A stretch of DNA of 64,000 bases from Halichondria panicea (taxonomy: Eukaryota; Porifera; Demospongiae; Suberitida; Halichondriidae): the NCBI RefSeq assembly GCF_963675165.1, contig NC_087392.1, positions 1,689,001-1,753,000 of the forward strand. Reading direction: 5' to 3'. The position numbers and the translations under genes are program-made. Position 1 is the first letter of the stretch; every line of letters starts with the position of its first letter. Below the pieces are notes generated by a model, which saw only the letters and a program-made list of their open reading frames with translations, was not told the origin of the DNA and searched no databases. Positions 34,501 through 45,416 of the stretch are shown in pieces.

Positions 34501-34705
34501 TACTTGAAGATCATAATTATTTGTACCAAATACCTATATCTAGAGTCTAGTCTACCTTGTTCAATTTGGCCAGAGCTGAGATGAGGTCATGCCATTCTGT
34601 AGACAGCTCAAACACTTTCAAGGCTCTCTCCACAGCTGAGACGAACTGCTTGTACTTGCTCTGGTTTCTAAAGTCCTCATCTCCCTCAGTAGCACCCTCA
34701 GACAT
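25512..34705 (-). CDS. DOP1: DOP1/Dopey family protein
   Basis: The largest gene of the window, with about 20 exons; the minus-strand start at 34705 ([20 protein letters not shown]) is typical of Dopey. Exon 2 (to 34333) carries the conserved Dopey N-terminal domain ([52 protein letters not shown]). Exon 3 (32563-33514) continues with [12 protein letters not shown], and helical-repeat segments run to a stop at 25512. DOP1 binds MON2 and a P4-ATPase and works at Golgi/endosome membranes in retrograde traffic. The middle exon 29170-30915 is one long uninterrupted exon. Several introns carry microsatellites or poly(G). TTTATT at 25410-25415 reads AATAAA on the minus strand, a likely polyadenylation signal about 100 nt after the stop. 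PCNP converges with 133 bp between stops. Confidence 0.95.
32423..32531. repeat. (CA)n/(CG) microsatellite in a DOP1 intron
   Basis: CACACA tract with interspersed CG dinucleotides. Open frames across it (His-Thr or Val-Cys repeats) are artefacts of the repeat. Confidence 0.95.
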
Positions 34706-34954
34706 CTTGTACGCTTGGGTTTATAAAGTAGCTCTGGCTTTTAATATCATCCCCAACTCTGTCATCCACATGGCCTTCAGACTAGACACACCCACCAATA
34801 ATAATATTGCTTAGCAATAATTTTAACAACACAGATAAACTTAATAACAATCCATTTATGACACGTTGTGCACAGTGCAGTGTTTACAACACTTAAAAAA
34901 AGTGAGAGCTAATAGATCTAACCGTACAGTACAGATATAAAAAGAATATCTTTT

Positions 34955-35596
34955 TCACTTTTTGGTAGAACTGCAAAAAAAAGAAAGAAAGGCAGTTATA
35001 CAATTGGGCAACAACATTCTTAGCTGTAACTTACTGATGATGTATCACTCTGCCTAACTGAGTGAGCTGGGTTGCCTCGTTCGTGAAATGACACGCAAAC
35101 AGGAGCATGTTTCGAGGCTGAACCTTTATCGCAAACCTCATGAACAGTGCGGAGTAGATACACAGTGCTAGGGAGGATGGAGAGGATAACAAGAGGACAC
35201 ATACAACGAACAAATTTCAAAGCTTTACCGACTGTCATCTTTGGGCTGATGATCTCCGGGTCTTTCTTCATGTCAGCCATAGCAGCTAGAGGCAGTCCCC
35301 AGTTGGCAACAGGACCCCAAAAATGCTGAAATGGGTCAAGCAATACATTAACACACAGTTCTATGCTAGCTCTATACTAGAGCTCAAGCTACTTACTGTG
35401 CTGTGGAAGGGGAGTTGCAATTTAATACAGCCAATGGTGAGTGACATCAGATGGTGTGTGTGTGTGTGTGTGTACGTGTGTTTGTGGTGTTCAAACGGAA
35501 TTTTACACAAGTACAAAACGTAACAGCTTACCTCATAAAATACTCCCTGGTTTCTTTGCTCTTCAGCTTGTTAATAGCACGCCTGACAGCCATCAT
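34955..35596 (-). CDS. MPC1: Mitochondrial pyruvate carrier subunit 1, with a predicted 4-nt microexon
   Basis: Exons on the minus strand: 35532-35596, a 4-nt microexon 35397-35400, 35229-35325, 35035-35167 and 34955-34970; total 315 nt, 104 residues, close to the usual 105-110. Protein: [20 protein letters not shown], then [76 protein letters not shown]. All conserved MPC1 signatures are present. Without the microexon, exon 1 (phase 2) and the next exon do not share a frame; with CACA they give exactly the conserved Ser-Thr before HFWG. MPC1 and MPC2 form the inner-membrane pyruvate importer. It is head to head with the FANCG-like gene, and DOP1 starts 250 bp downstream on the same strand. 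Confidence 0.97.
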
Positions 35597-35850
35597 GAAA
35601 GGAAGAATGAGAGCCCAGTAGATTATAAACAGTTGTTTGCTATTAAAGTATTAAAGGGGTAATCATCACTGAGGGTAAACATTAAAAATGGAAGTGTGAT
35701 TATTTTCTATAAATGTAATGACCCTTTTCCATAGTTCTAGAATCTAGATTACATGGATATAGATGTAATGACCCTGTCCCATTCTGTATGGGACACATTT
35801 TAATATAGCTTACAAATGACTGTTGGATTCCAGCCATTTTCTAGATCTAG
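35597..35850. promoter_or_regulatory. Divergent promoter region, MPC1/FANCG-like
   Basis: 254 bp between start codons. It contains a direct repeat of ATGTAATGACCCT at 35712-35724 and 35763-35775, each followed by a similar TYYCCAT. A duplicated 13-bp word in such a short promoter could be a binding site; function is inference. Confidence 0.5.
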
Positions 35851-38723
35851 ATGTCTTCACAACTGGCCCAAGCTGAGGCACACTTCAGGAGTGGGAGAGT
35901 GGAGGAGTGTGCTCAGCTGCTGGAAGCAGGTAGATCTATCTACTAGGTACTAGGTATGTCCTACAGATTACATTCAGTTGTGTGTGATTGTATGCAGTGT
36001 TGTCTGCAAGTGCCCAGTTCAGCAGAGCACAATGGCGGACCAGTGCGAACCTGTTGGCCTGCAGAATGAAGGTTGGTACCAAACTCAAGCATGCACTTGT
36101 ACACTAACCCTCTCTTCACTTCAGGCCGCCCTGCTCCACGATGATAATGACCAGCTGACATCAGTGCAGAGATTGTATAAATTGCTCTGGGAGAAGATTG
36201 TAGGTACATCTAACTTGTACACATAGATCTACAACATTTGTTTCTAATATCTATTTTCATACACAGGTTTGCCTGTGTCCGGTGGTAGCTTGCTTACTGA
36301 GATGACAGTGACATTCACCCTCTGCCAGCTGGAGCATGTACTCATGTCCAGAGGGCGTCTGATGTCATCCTCTGCCCTCTCCTGTGTGGACTGCCACTGT
36401 CAGAGATGTAAGAACAGCTACATTGTAGGGCTCTGTAATCTCTGTATGAGTTTCATTATATTTATCTAGGTGGACAATTTCCATTCAAATGCAGTTTCTT
36501 ATGAAGAGAGATCGTGTTGACTCAGAATAATTATGTGTTTCTTTTCCCTCTGTAGTGTGTGAGTATTGCGGAGTGGAGTGGGTGGGGCTAACTGCTTCTC
36601 TCCCCCACCTTGTGAGCTGTCTGACTGGACGGAAAGACCTCCTTCTAAAGATGGCCTACCTTGCTGCTGTGCTACTAATGAGGACTTCAGATACTCGGAG
36701 AAAAGGTCGTGCTCTAATGTCTACCCTATTCTCCGACCTCCAGCCACAACAGGAGTCACATGACTTAGTGGACGAGGGATCACATGCTTCAAATGGGATC
36801 AATCTTGCCCTCGCTGTTAAGGATCATCTAAACGCTGATTGTGGTGATCTTCAATACCTCAAAGGTAATTTCATCCCAATTATGATTATTGTGAAACTCA
36901 TTTTGTAGCCTGGCGATTGTTTTGTGATGGAGAGTACACGAAGGTACTCAGTACACTCAGAACAGCCACACCCTCACCCACCACCAATCTGCTACGAGGA
37001 CACTGCCTTGCAAATTTGGTTAGGCAAAGAGTGATAGTGCATAGAAGAAATGGATTTATGTACCTGTATGTGTCAAATGTTCAACCAAAATCCGAAGCCT
37101 AATTATACATAGCTGCGTACATAGACTACTACCACATCCTTCCCTCACAGAGCAAGCCTCAGTCGGCCCAGTGCTGCTACCTGAGTTGTCTCACCTCTCA
37201 CTGTCAAGTGGCCTCTCTCCCAGCCATGACGGCTTCTTGTGCACTGTACAGACATGCCTCCAATACTGAGGCAGAGATGGAAGCCATGACACTCAAACTG
37301 GAGGTAAGGATGCTGTGTTAGTGCTTCCAGAGTTAAATAGAGTATGCTTTCGTCTTTTGGTCTCAAGAATATTTTCATGTACATACTCCTGCGTTAGGCA
37401 ACAACTATAATACAGTATTACCCTATTGTAGGCCCTACGGAGCACATGTGGGTGTGTGGTTGAGGGTGTGCTCTGGTGGCGAGGGGAGGGGCTACACGAT
37501 GACCCAGCGCTGATATCTGATATACAGTGGGCAGAGTCAGCCTACAACACTGCCCTCAGGGCGCTTAAACATAGGAGGTGAATATTCCTGACAATAATTC
37601 TTATACAGGGACTTTTGTTACTTTGTAGATATGAGATGGCCGGGCGTGTGTTGAGGGATCTGCTCGCGTGTGGTCCCCTCTGCCCCCCTCTCCCCCCGTC
37701 TTCCCTTATCCACCTCTTATTGGCCAGAACCCTTCTACTCTCTGGTAACCCCATTGAGGCATGGGAGGTGTGTGAGCGATTGATTGACCATCTCTCCATC
37801 TTGGAGCTAGAGGAGTGTACTCTACACTCTGTGCTAAGTCTCTGTCAGTCACTGTTACTGGGGGCCCTCTCACTGGTTGCCAGGGGGGACTGGGACAAGG
37901 CAAAGTGTAGCTCACACAAGCAAGTGTCTCTTAATTCACTCTAAATTAATTATGTCCACATAAGAACAGCAAGTCTATGGTAGCCATGTTAGTGAATTTC
38001 TTTGTTTTTTTGCATTGTTTTAACAATTATGTTTTGCTTGTACAGGAGTTACCAGGTGTGTGGTTTCCTCATCTCACGACTGAGCCGGGATACAGAGGGA
38101 GTGGCTGATAGTCTGCAACCAGCTGTCCTAGCAATCATGGTTGGAGCAAGTTTATAATGTGTCATGCTAAAGTCTGTGTTTTGTGTAAAGTGCAAATTTG
38201 CTCATACGATGATAATATTTGGTTAATTAGATTTCAATATTCCACTCTTTAGGTGCACTTTAGTATATACTTACGATAATCTCTTACACTCCTAGGAGCT
38301 GAACCTGGTATTGATGGCTGGCCTATGTGTGGGAGGAGGGGAACGAGATAAAGCACTCTCTCTGCTCACTACCACCGTCTCCCTCACACCCACACCCTCA
38401 CTTCTCACACTCTACAACTACGCCCTACTACTGACACAACGAGGCAAGCTGAAGGAGGCGGCTAACAGCTGGCTAGGGAAGCGTGGCCAGTTGCCGAGCA
38501 ATAAGACCGAGGCTCGACATATGATTGTTGATAAGAAGAAATCGGCCAACCCTGGGTAAGTGTAATGTTAATATTAATATTTATGGTTGCACGCCTTTGC
38601 TGAACTATATCCGACATGATATGCATGTAATAATTTGACTGGTGTGTGATTTATCAATGCAGGGACTTTGAGCGTTTTGATGTGGCCATGCTGAGAGTGT
38701 GGATCAGACAATGCTCTAGCTAG
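35851..38723 (+). CDS. FANCG: FANCG-like TPR protein (Fanconi anaemia core complex)
   Basis: About ten exons, from MSSQLAQAEAHFRSGRVEEC to a C-terminus RFDVAMLRVWIRQCSS (stop 38721-38723). The protein is mostly helical repeats of TPR type: LLTEMTVTFTLCQLEHVL, DGEYTKVLSTLRTA, HLLLARTLLLSGNPIEAWEV, LLGALSLVARGDWDKA, YNYALLLTQRGKLKEAANSW. Length, repeat spacing and several local matches (ELTVT near the N-terminus, CERLIDHLS in the third repeat block, the final LWWRLE/NSWLG helix and C-terminal WIR) agree with my memory of FANCG/XRCC9. TPR proteins diverge quickly, so the name is probable rather than certain. FANCG holds together the core complex that monoubiquitinates FANCD2-FANCI in crosslink repair. 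A Cys cluster (CVDCHCQRLCEYC) spans the junction of two exons near 36415/36557. MRPS9 follows 134 bp downstream. Confidence 0.6.
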
Positions 38724-38813
38724 ACCATGTAGACTAGTCACATATAATATTGTTGTGCAGCCTCAATTTGCATAACAATATTCATGACAATGTATCATTA
38801 ATTTCGTATCACC

Positions 38814-38819
38814 CACGTG
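38814..38819. promoter_or_regulatory. Palindromic E-box upstream of MRPS9
   Basis: CACGTG in the 134-bp gap between the FANCG-like stop and the MRPS9 start, 39 bp before the ATG. It is a perfect bHLH/USF/MYC-type site; use is inferred. Confidence 0.45.
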
Positions 38820-38857
38820 GCCTGGTGGTTGTGTGTCTTTTGGTAGAAGTTGATGAA

Positions 38858-40776
38858 ATGGTGCTGCTAAGGCTACTCCAGGGGAGATGGGGGTGTGTGG
38901 AGGTCACTCTGGTCAGAAACATCATGAGACGGAGGGCTCTCACAACTGCAGTAAGAGTGCCCATTTATGTACAATGTAGCTCTATGATGGTAGATCAATG
39001 TCATAATCCCAGTGGATGATGAGGATTGCTGTGCATTTCCTCCATTGCTACTGTTGAAAACAGTTGGTCTATATCCCATGGTACATATGTGTTCTATTCC
39101 AACCTCAGTCACATGACTCTCATCCTGAGCCCAAGTCAGAGGAGGTGAGGGTGGAGCCATCAGAAGAAGAATTGTCTGGGGCGGAGCCGTGGATGGTGGA
39201 CGAGCTCCAGCGCTACTATCAGGGTCGCAGGAGATTGGCCGACATGATGGGGGTTCCCCCAAACAAGTTCACCGATAAGGATGTGGAGGATGCTCTACGC
39301 TATCTGTTACCATCCCGACTATTTGCCAGGGATGCACGGCCATCTATGAAGGTATATACTCTGAATCTATATTATTGCTTATGGTAACCGTGTCGTCTGT
39401 TTCTGTAGCATCCATTCAAAATCTTCCCAGAGAGAAAAGGTAATCATTTGTTCATCATTATTTACACCATTACATCATTATTATTTACACCATTACATCA
39501 TTATTATTTTTCTCCAGAGGCATTGTTCGGTAGGAAGGGACGTCCATTGGATGCTGGTTTCTACACTGGTTCCCCTGCATATCATTCGTTAGTTTACCAG
39601 ATCTTTGAGAAGGGGGCGGAGTTAGCTGCATCCGTGGAGGTAGCAAAGGAAGTGAAGGAGTTATTGGAGGCGACAGAGAAAGAGACTAAAGATGAGTCAG
39701 CAGATACCTCAAGCCCGAATGACATAACAGAGTTACCAGATAAAGAGGCGGAGTTATCCCCCACCACACAACCAGAGGAGAGTGAGGAAGAGACATTATC
39801 ATTATCAAATGATGTGCATAAGACTTGGATCAAGAAGGACGCAATGGAGAATGTTATTGCAGAGGAGCTCTCTGACAAACAGGTAAGGCTACAGTACTCC
39901 TTGTCTTGCCGAAGTTCACTCTGATTCTCTCTCCAGTACACTGATCTGATTGGACGCCTCTCAGCACTGGCCTCCCATTCTAAGAGCTCAACAATCTCAT
40001 CATTTCTCGATACCTATCGTCAGCCTATATTTTCCTATCGCTCCATAAGTCACGCCCCCACTCCTTCGGCAGATGGCTCTGTGCTAGCTGTCGGGAAGAG
40101 AAAGACAGCAACAGCTGTGGTCACTCTGCGTCCGGGGGCAGGGGTCATCTCTGTCAACAAGAAGACGTTTGCTGATTACTTCCCTCGGGCGGAGGACAGA
40201 CATCAGGTGCTCTACCCGATGCAGGTGACGGAACTGTTGGGAAAGTATGACATCACTGCCACTGTGAGAGGAGGTGGAGCTACAGGTGCAGTGTTGGTTG
40301 AAACCGTTGAGATGTAGCTACTTTTGATTCCCCACAAAACTTGAGTCTCTAGTAGCGCTCTATGACATGCGTTTAGATCAAAGATGGTTAAAAAAATGAG
40401 ACCAAATGACTTTGTGGGTTACTCATTTTATACCGTGTTGCAGGTTAAGGTTTAGAATGTACATTTGAAATCAGACCTCCCAAATTCAAGTTACGAGAAT
40501 GATGTTTGTTCTCCCAGGTCAGTCTGGTGCCATGCGTCTGGGCATCAGTAAAGCACTGCTGGGGTTTCCTGGTAGCCATAGCGATGTGCTGGAGTCGAAG
40601 GGGTTGTTGGTGAGGGATCCTCGCATGGTGGAAAGGAAGAAACCTGGTCAGAAGAAAGCTAGGAAGAAGTTCGCTTGGTGAGTGTTTCTTTAAAATACAT
40701 GTTTGAAGTGATATTATTTTATTATGATTATCGTTGCCCCACCCCCCACCCACACACATGCAGGGTTAAGAGATAG
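38858..40776 (+). CDS. MRPS9: Mitochondrial small-subunit ribosomal protein uS9m
   Basis: Exons begin at 38858 ([20 protein letters not shown], a basic, hydrophobic mitochondrial presequence) and continue at about 39109, 39409, 39519, 39937 and 40518, with a 13-nt last coding segment at 40764-40776. The long N-terminal extension is typical of the mitochondrial form ([14 protein letters not shown]-like, [13 protein letters not shown]). The uS9 domain starts near 40081 ([44 protein letters not shown]) and ends [12 protein letters not shown], the basic tail that reaches the P-site tRNA. An acidic insertion (about residues 150-225) separates the two parts. The last coding segment and 3' UTR lie in a 64-bp tandem duplication. 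PAXBP1 converges downstream. Confidence 0.95.
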
Positions 40777-40892
40777 CCAGCTTTACACTCGAAAGACTGT
40801 CACTGTCTGTACATTTTATGTGTCCTAGGTTAAGAGATAGCCAGCTTTATACTCGAAAGACTGTCACTGTCTGTACATTTTATGTGTCCTAG
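40765..40892 (+). repeat. 64-bp tandem duplication covering the last MRPS9 coding exon
   Basis: Two adjacent 64-bp copies with one mismatch (TTACACTC versus TTATACTC). Each copy begins GTTAAGAGATAGCCAG, the terminal codons and stop of MRPS9, and the second is preceded by TGTCCTAG, itself a plausible splice acceptor. Confidence 0.97.
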
Positions 40893-41033
40893 GCTCCTAG
40901 CTATATATTATAGATAGTAATGCAAAGTTATTTATGCAAATTCCATTCAGATCGATATTGTCACATGAGTTGTCACATGAGTTGCAGAAATAATTCAATT
41001 GCCAATAACATCTTTAATCATGTATATATATGT

Positions 41034-44000
41034 TCATGTTTGCGGAGTAAAGTTCTTGAGGTTGTGCTCAATCACTTCCGTTGCTTCACTGTGAGCTTGG
41101 ACTGTCTGTAAACAGCTGACCAGTCTCTGAATGGACGACCTGTGTGTGAGGGGGGGGGGGGGGGGGGAGGGTTAAAATACTATACATAATTATGTCATTG
41201 TAAAGCATTTCACGACTTTAGAAATTCAACAAACACAATCTTTGGGATTTTTGGATCATTAAACTAACGTTGCATGAGATGTTCTACTAACTATAAGATT
41301 ACACAATGCCATGACCAACCAATCACCTTGTAGTGTTCCTCTCCACATTGTTCTGACCAGCAGCTGCCCTGTCCAGACATTCCACCAGGTGGACAATGTA
41401 TCGAACCAGACCCTCCAGTGGGCGTGTCACCACACTCCCGTCAGAGTACCAGGAGGCGGGCAAGAGAGAAACAAGCTGTGGGGGGTGGGGGGGCACGATA
41501 TGTTAATACTGTAGTCTTTCAGTACAATTTTAGCTAGCGCACTGGGTTGTAGGTAGCGGCAAATTGGAATACTGGTAACCATGGCTGACCTGAGTGGTTT
41601 TGTCCACTGAGAGATGGGACACGGGGCTGTTCTGTAGAGAGAGGAGGAGGTACCTGTATAGAGGGTAGGAGAGGAGGGGGTCAGGTGACATATGCTACCT
41701 GTATAGAGGGGGTCAGGTGACATATGGTATCTATATAGAGGGGGTCAGGTGACATATGCTACCTGTATAGAGGGGGTCAGGTGACATATGGTATCTATAT
41801 AGAGGGGGTCAGGTGACATATGCTACCTGTATAGAGGGGGTCAGGTGACATATGCTACCTGTATAGAGGGGGTCAGGTGACATATGGTATCTATATAGAG
41901 GGGGTCAGGTGACATATGCTACCTGTATAGAGGGGGTCAGGTGACATATGGTATCTATATAGAGGGGTCAGGTGACATGGAAACAACTAGGATTATCACA
42001 AGCTGCTCATCTATACACATGATATGTATGCACATACAAATTGTACACAGTAACAAGGCCTACATGTTGAGAGGGGGGGGGGGGGGAGTACAGTTTTGGG
42101 AAAATTGGAGGGCAAGACAGATATTCGTGTACAATTATTTGTGTACAATTATTGGGCATGCTCTCACAAAATGTTCACATTTGATGCATAATTCTCAGAC
42201 TAATTTGGAAGGTTGTAGCAAAACTAGTTTGCACAGACAAGTTCTCTGTGGTGCATTCTCAGGTGCTACTTCAAATGCATATGCTCACCTGTTGAGTAGC
42301 CCATCCAACACCAGCTCCTGGAGAGTGTCCACATCAATGAGCCCCGCCCACTTGGTGATATTGCCTAATAGTTTGAGACAGCTCCAAAATTGCCGATGAT
42401 AGAATAACGCCTTCGGTGAAGTAGGATTCTCCATTTGCCTGTGGGGGGGGGGAGAGGATGGAATTATTGAAGAAACTCTAATGTTAATGTAAGCTCCGTG
42501 AAGCACATAGAAACTAATCCCTGAAATCGGACGCCTCAACAAAACGACACTCTCCATAGGTCCTACAAAAGGGTTCGTATGCATATGTATAATTATGTGG
42601 GGAGTCGACGCTACACTTACTTTGTGGCAAACAAGGGAACAAAGACGTCTCCATTAATGGCCTGTCTCAGTCTGACTGTGGCTGCGTTGACGAGAGCCTG
42701 ACCATTCTTCTCACGGGCGGAGAGTGTGGGGTAGTCCTCAAACAAGGTCTGGATCAGCAAGACTAGTCGTCCAGTCTGGCTGGTGGAGAGAGGGTCCCAA
42801 GCATTCTGCACAAGAGCTGGGGAGGATCAACACAGTACAGTGTATAATGCACACTTTATAGTACAACACAGTACCAATACACACTGTATGGTTGGATAAG
42901 AATGCAACGATATCGAGTAAGAGAGAGCCTTTCTCGTGTTGACAAAATGGGAGTACAAAGACGTCTGAGGCGAGCCTTGCACTGTAGGCCATTATCAAAC
43001 ACAATCTCACCCGTTAATTTGGGTAACACAGCTTTCTCCACGATGTTTGGTATGAGTAGAATATCCTCATCGTCTCTTTCCGGCTCTGCCCCTTCTAAGA
43101 AGCCATAGAACATAAGCACATTGAACCAACGAGCGTCCTCCAGCACTCCACCCTCGTCGTTGAGGGGGTTCCATGAGAGGAGCTCCAGACGAACAAACGG
43201 AGAAAATAGTTTGGGGAGACAGAAAGAGAGGTAGGCCTGAGAGTAAGAGGAGGGGAAGCTGAACTTCCACTGTTCCAGATGAGCCTTGATGGAGGAGACA
43301 TCACTGAACTCTTCCTTCACGTCAGAGAAGACACCCTCGCGTTTTGAGAGGACACGATCTGAGGAAACAAAGTTTAGCATTCAATAGAGTCTCGTAAATG
43401 TGCTAATGGATATCTTTATACCCTATCTAAAACCGTAGAGGTACATATCTAGATAATCTTTGAACGGCCATAACTTTAGTTCCGTTGCCTTTCAGATGAT
43501 GTGTTAAAATCTGGAAATTGTGGCCCGTTCTAAATTTGAAATTTGAAATTTGAGCATACTGTACCTTCTGAACGGGCTCCTTCTAAGCTTTCAGAATTTG
43601 GACCATAAAAACTCTAGTTATAGAGCCGATTCTAGTACTTTCAAAACGAAGGAGACCTGGCGCAAATATCTAGAGAGGATCACGCTCCTACAGTATTACA
43701 CACATGTACATGTACGCAATGAGGTCGTACCAATATCGTTCTTGAACTTGACTCTGTTTGTCTCCAATAGCTCATCATCAGAGGACATGCCGTCATGGTG
43801 ATTGACCACACCTCTCTCCCTCCTAGCCTCCCTGCGTCTCCTCTGTCGGCCCTCTCTCTCTACCACACGAGTTTTGTGGGCAGGGTCAATGGGTGTGGTC
43901 ACAGCACACTCGGCAGACATATCTTTCACGTCCTGACGACGTCTCTCCACTCGCAACTCAGTCAGACTGCCCAGAACAGAGTGCACACTTTTTTCCAGTT

Positions 44001-45218
44001 CTTCTATTACAGGGACCTGCATAATAAATAAGTACAATTTTGTTAACTTCCAGACAGAGTGGATCGAATGTGCATACAATTAATTGACTAAGAAACAACA
44101 TTCACTGCAATCAAAGACTAAAATTATTGCAGACAAGAATAAATTTTAGACAACAAACACTCCATCACCTTCTCAGTGAGACAGCTGAGCAGATCTTTCA
44201 TGTACCCCCGGGTCTCCTGGTAAAACTGGTACTCGATGGACCCCCTACTGATGTGGTCCTCTAGACCCCCCACCTCTTGATCAGCTGTCATAATATCACT
44301 CTCCATCTCCTCTAATCGTATCTCGTGTTTCCTGTGGAGAGAACGAAGCTCTGATAGCTGCTGGCTCAGACGTGACTTGAGTGTTTCCACGGTAATTGGT
44401 ACAAGGATATCTGGAATGCTGGCTACAGGAGGTTGACTTGTCGTCACATAACTTTCGGTTTCAGTTTGCCCCAGGCTGTAACTCTGACGTGGCCGAGTGA
44501 CATCGGACACAACACATCCCTTCACTGCTTTGTTGATTTGTTCCTCAACGAATCTATCCTCATCCGAACCACTTCCCGCTTCCTCCATCGCTGTGAGCAC
44601 CTGCATCTGTCGCGACACTTCTGCTCGCTTACCAAACTTGCCACGCTCCTCTCCATCACTCTCATCGGACTTGTCATACTCGTCTTCCCTAACGAGGCGG
44701 GACTTCCCCTTAGCTCGTCCAGTCTCCTTCTCATTAGAATCCAAGGACATAAAATCGTTCCCTGCAGCTGCCGGCTGACCGCCTGTCTTTCTTGCCAACT
44801 CTCTCTGTTTCCTAGCAGCGTGAATGAGAGCATTATCAGGTATCACCCCAACACTGATCCGGTGAGATATAGAGGAAAGAGCACTCTCTTGCTCAGAGTC
44901 ACTCGAATCATTAGGCTCCACCTTCTCCATCACTCGTTGTAGCTCCTCCTTACGTTTCTGTTCTTCAAGTTTCCTCGCTGTTCGTTTTGCATGATTTGAT
45001 TTCTTCACTTTGAATTCGGTACCATCGCCTAAGTCTTCATTGTCAAAACTGAGAAGCGATTTTGGTACGGTGCTGGGGGTTGCCGTAGCAACTCGGACAG
45101 ACGTCTCTTCGCATGTGGTGGGATGATCGGGGGGAGCTGATTCGTCATCTTCTAGACTGTGTATAACTTTCTTGCGGAACTGTCTTTTAGATGCCTTCTT
45201 TTTAGAGAAGAGACTCAT
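41034..45218 (-). CDS. PAXBP1: PAXBP1/GCFC-domain protein
   Basis: About eight exons. The long first exon (44170-45218) starts MSLFSKKKASKRQFRKK and encodes an acidic/basic low-complexity region (SLLSFDNEDLGDGTEFKVKK, DNALIHAARKQRELARK), then the coiled-coil RSLHRKHEIRLEEMESDI. Exons at 43737-44017 (NHHDGMSSDDELLE) and 43010-43361 (AHLEQWKFSFPSSYSQAYLS, RLELLSWNPLND) carry the GCFC domain; the last exon ends VIEHNLKNFTPQT with stop at 41034. This is the GCFC1/PAXBP1 (and GCFC2/TFIP11-related) architecture, linked to pre-mRNA splicing and PAX-dependent transcription. The start is chosen from the family N-terminus. It is head to head with HDAC8. One intron has a 32-bp minisatellite, another a poly(G) tract. 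Confidence 0.92.
41651..41978. repeat. 32-bp minisatellite with alternating unit types in PAXBP1 intron
   Basis: About ten copies of a unit containing AGAGGGGGTCAGGTGACATA. Two variants, one starting ACCTGTAT and the other ATCTATAT, mostly alternate, giving a 64-bp higher-order period. Confidence 0.95.
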
Positions 45219-45416
45219 AACAGGCTGATCTAGACAGTGTGTGTGTGTGTGTGATACATATACAGTATTTATATTTGGGCTAGCTAGAATACTTACAATC
45301 TGTACAGGAGTAACTGTTCCTTGATATATTGGGTCTTGATAAAATATTAAAAATTATTGCACATGTAGATTTTACCAACACAGGTTAGAGTTTAGAGATA
45401 TGACGATATTTACCTG
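45219..45416. promoter_or_regulatory. Divergent promoter region, PAXBP1/HDAC8
   Basis: 198 bp between start codons, including a short (TG)n tract next to PAXBP1. No core element recognised. Confidence 0.45.

Noticed and set aside
39594-39941. Minus-strand Ser-rich frame opposite MRPS9
   Set aside because: Complement of the acidic MRPS9 insertion; no independent evidence.
41651-41978. Second candidate CRISPR-like array
   Set aside because: Contiguous 32-bp units without spacers; minisatellite.
43430-43700. Possible dispersed repeat in a PAXBP1 intron (GAACGGCCATAACTTT)
   Set aside because: No inverted or direct termini and no second copy in the window; cannot be supported.
44433-44942. Plus-strand 169-codon frame opposite PAXBP1 exon 1
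   Set aside because: Antisense shadow of a low-complexity coding exon with no recognisable domain.
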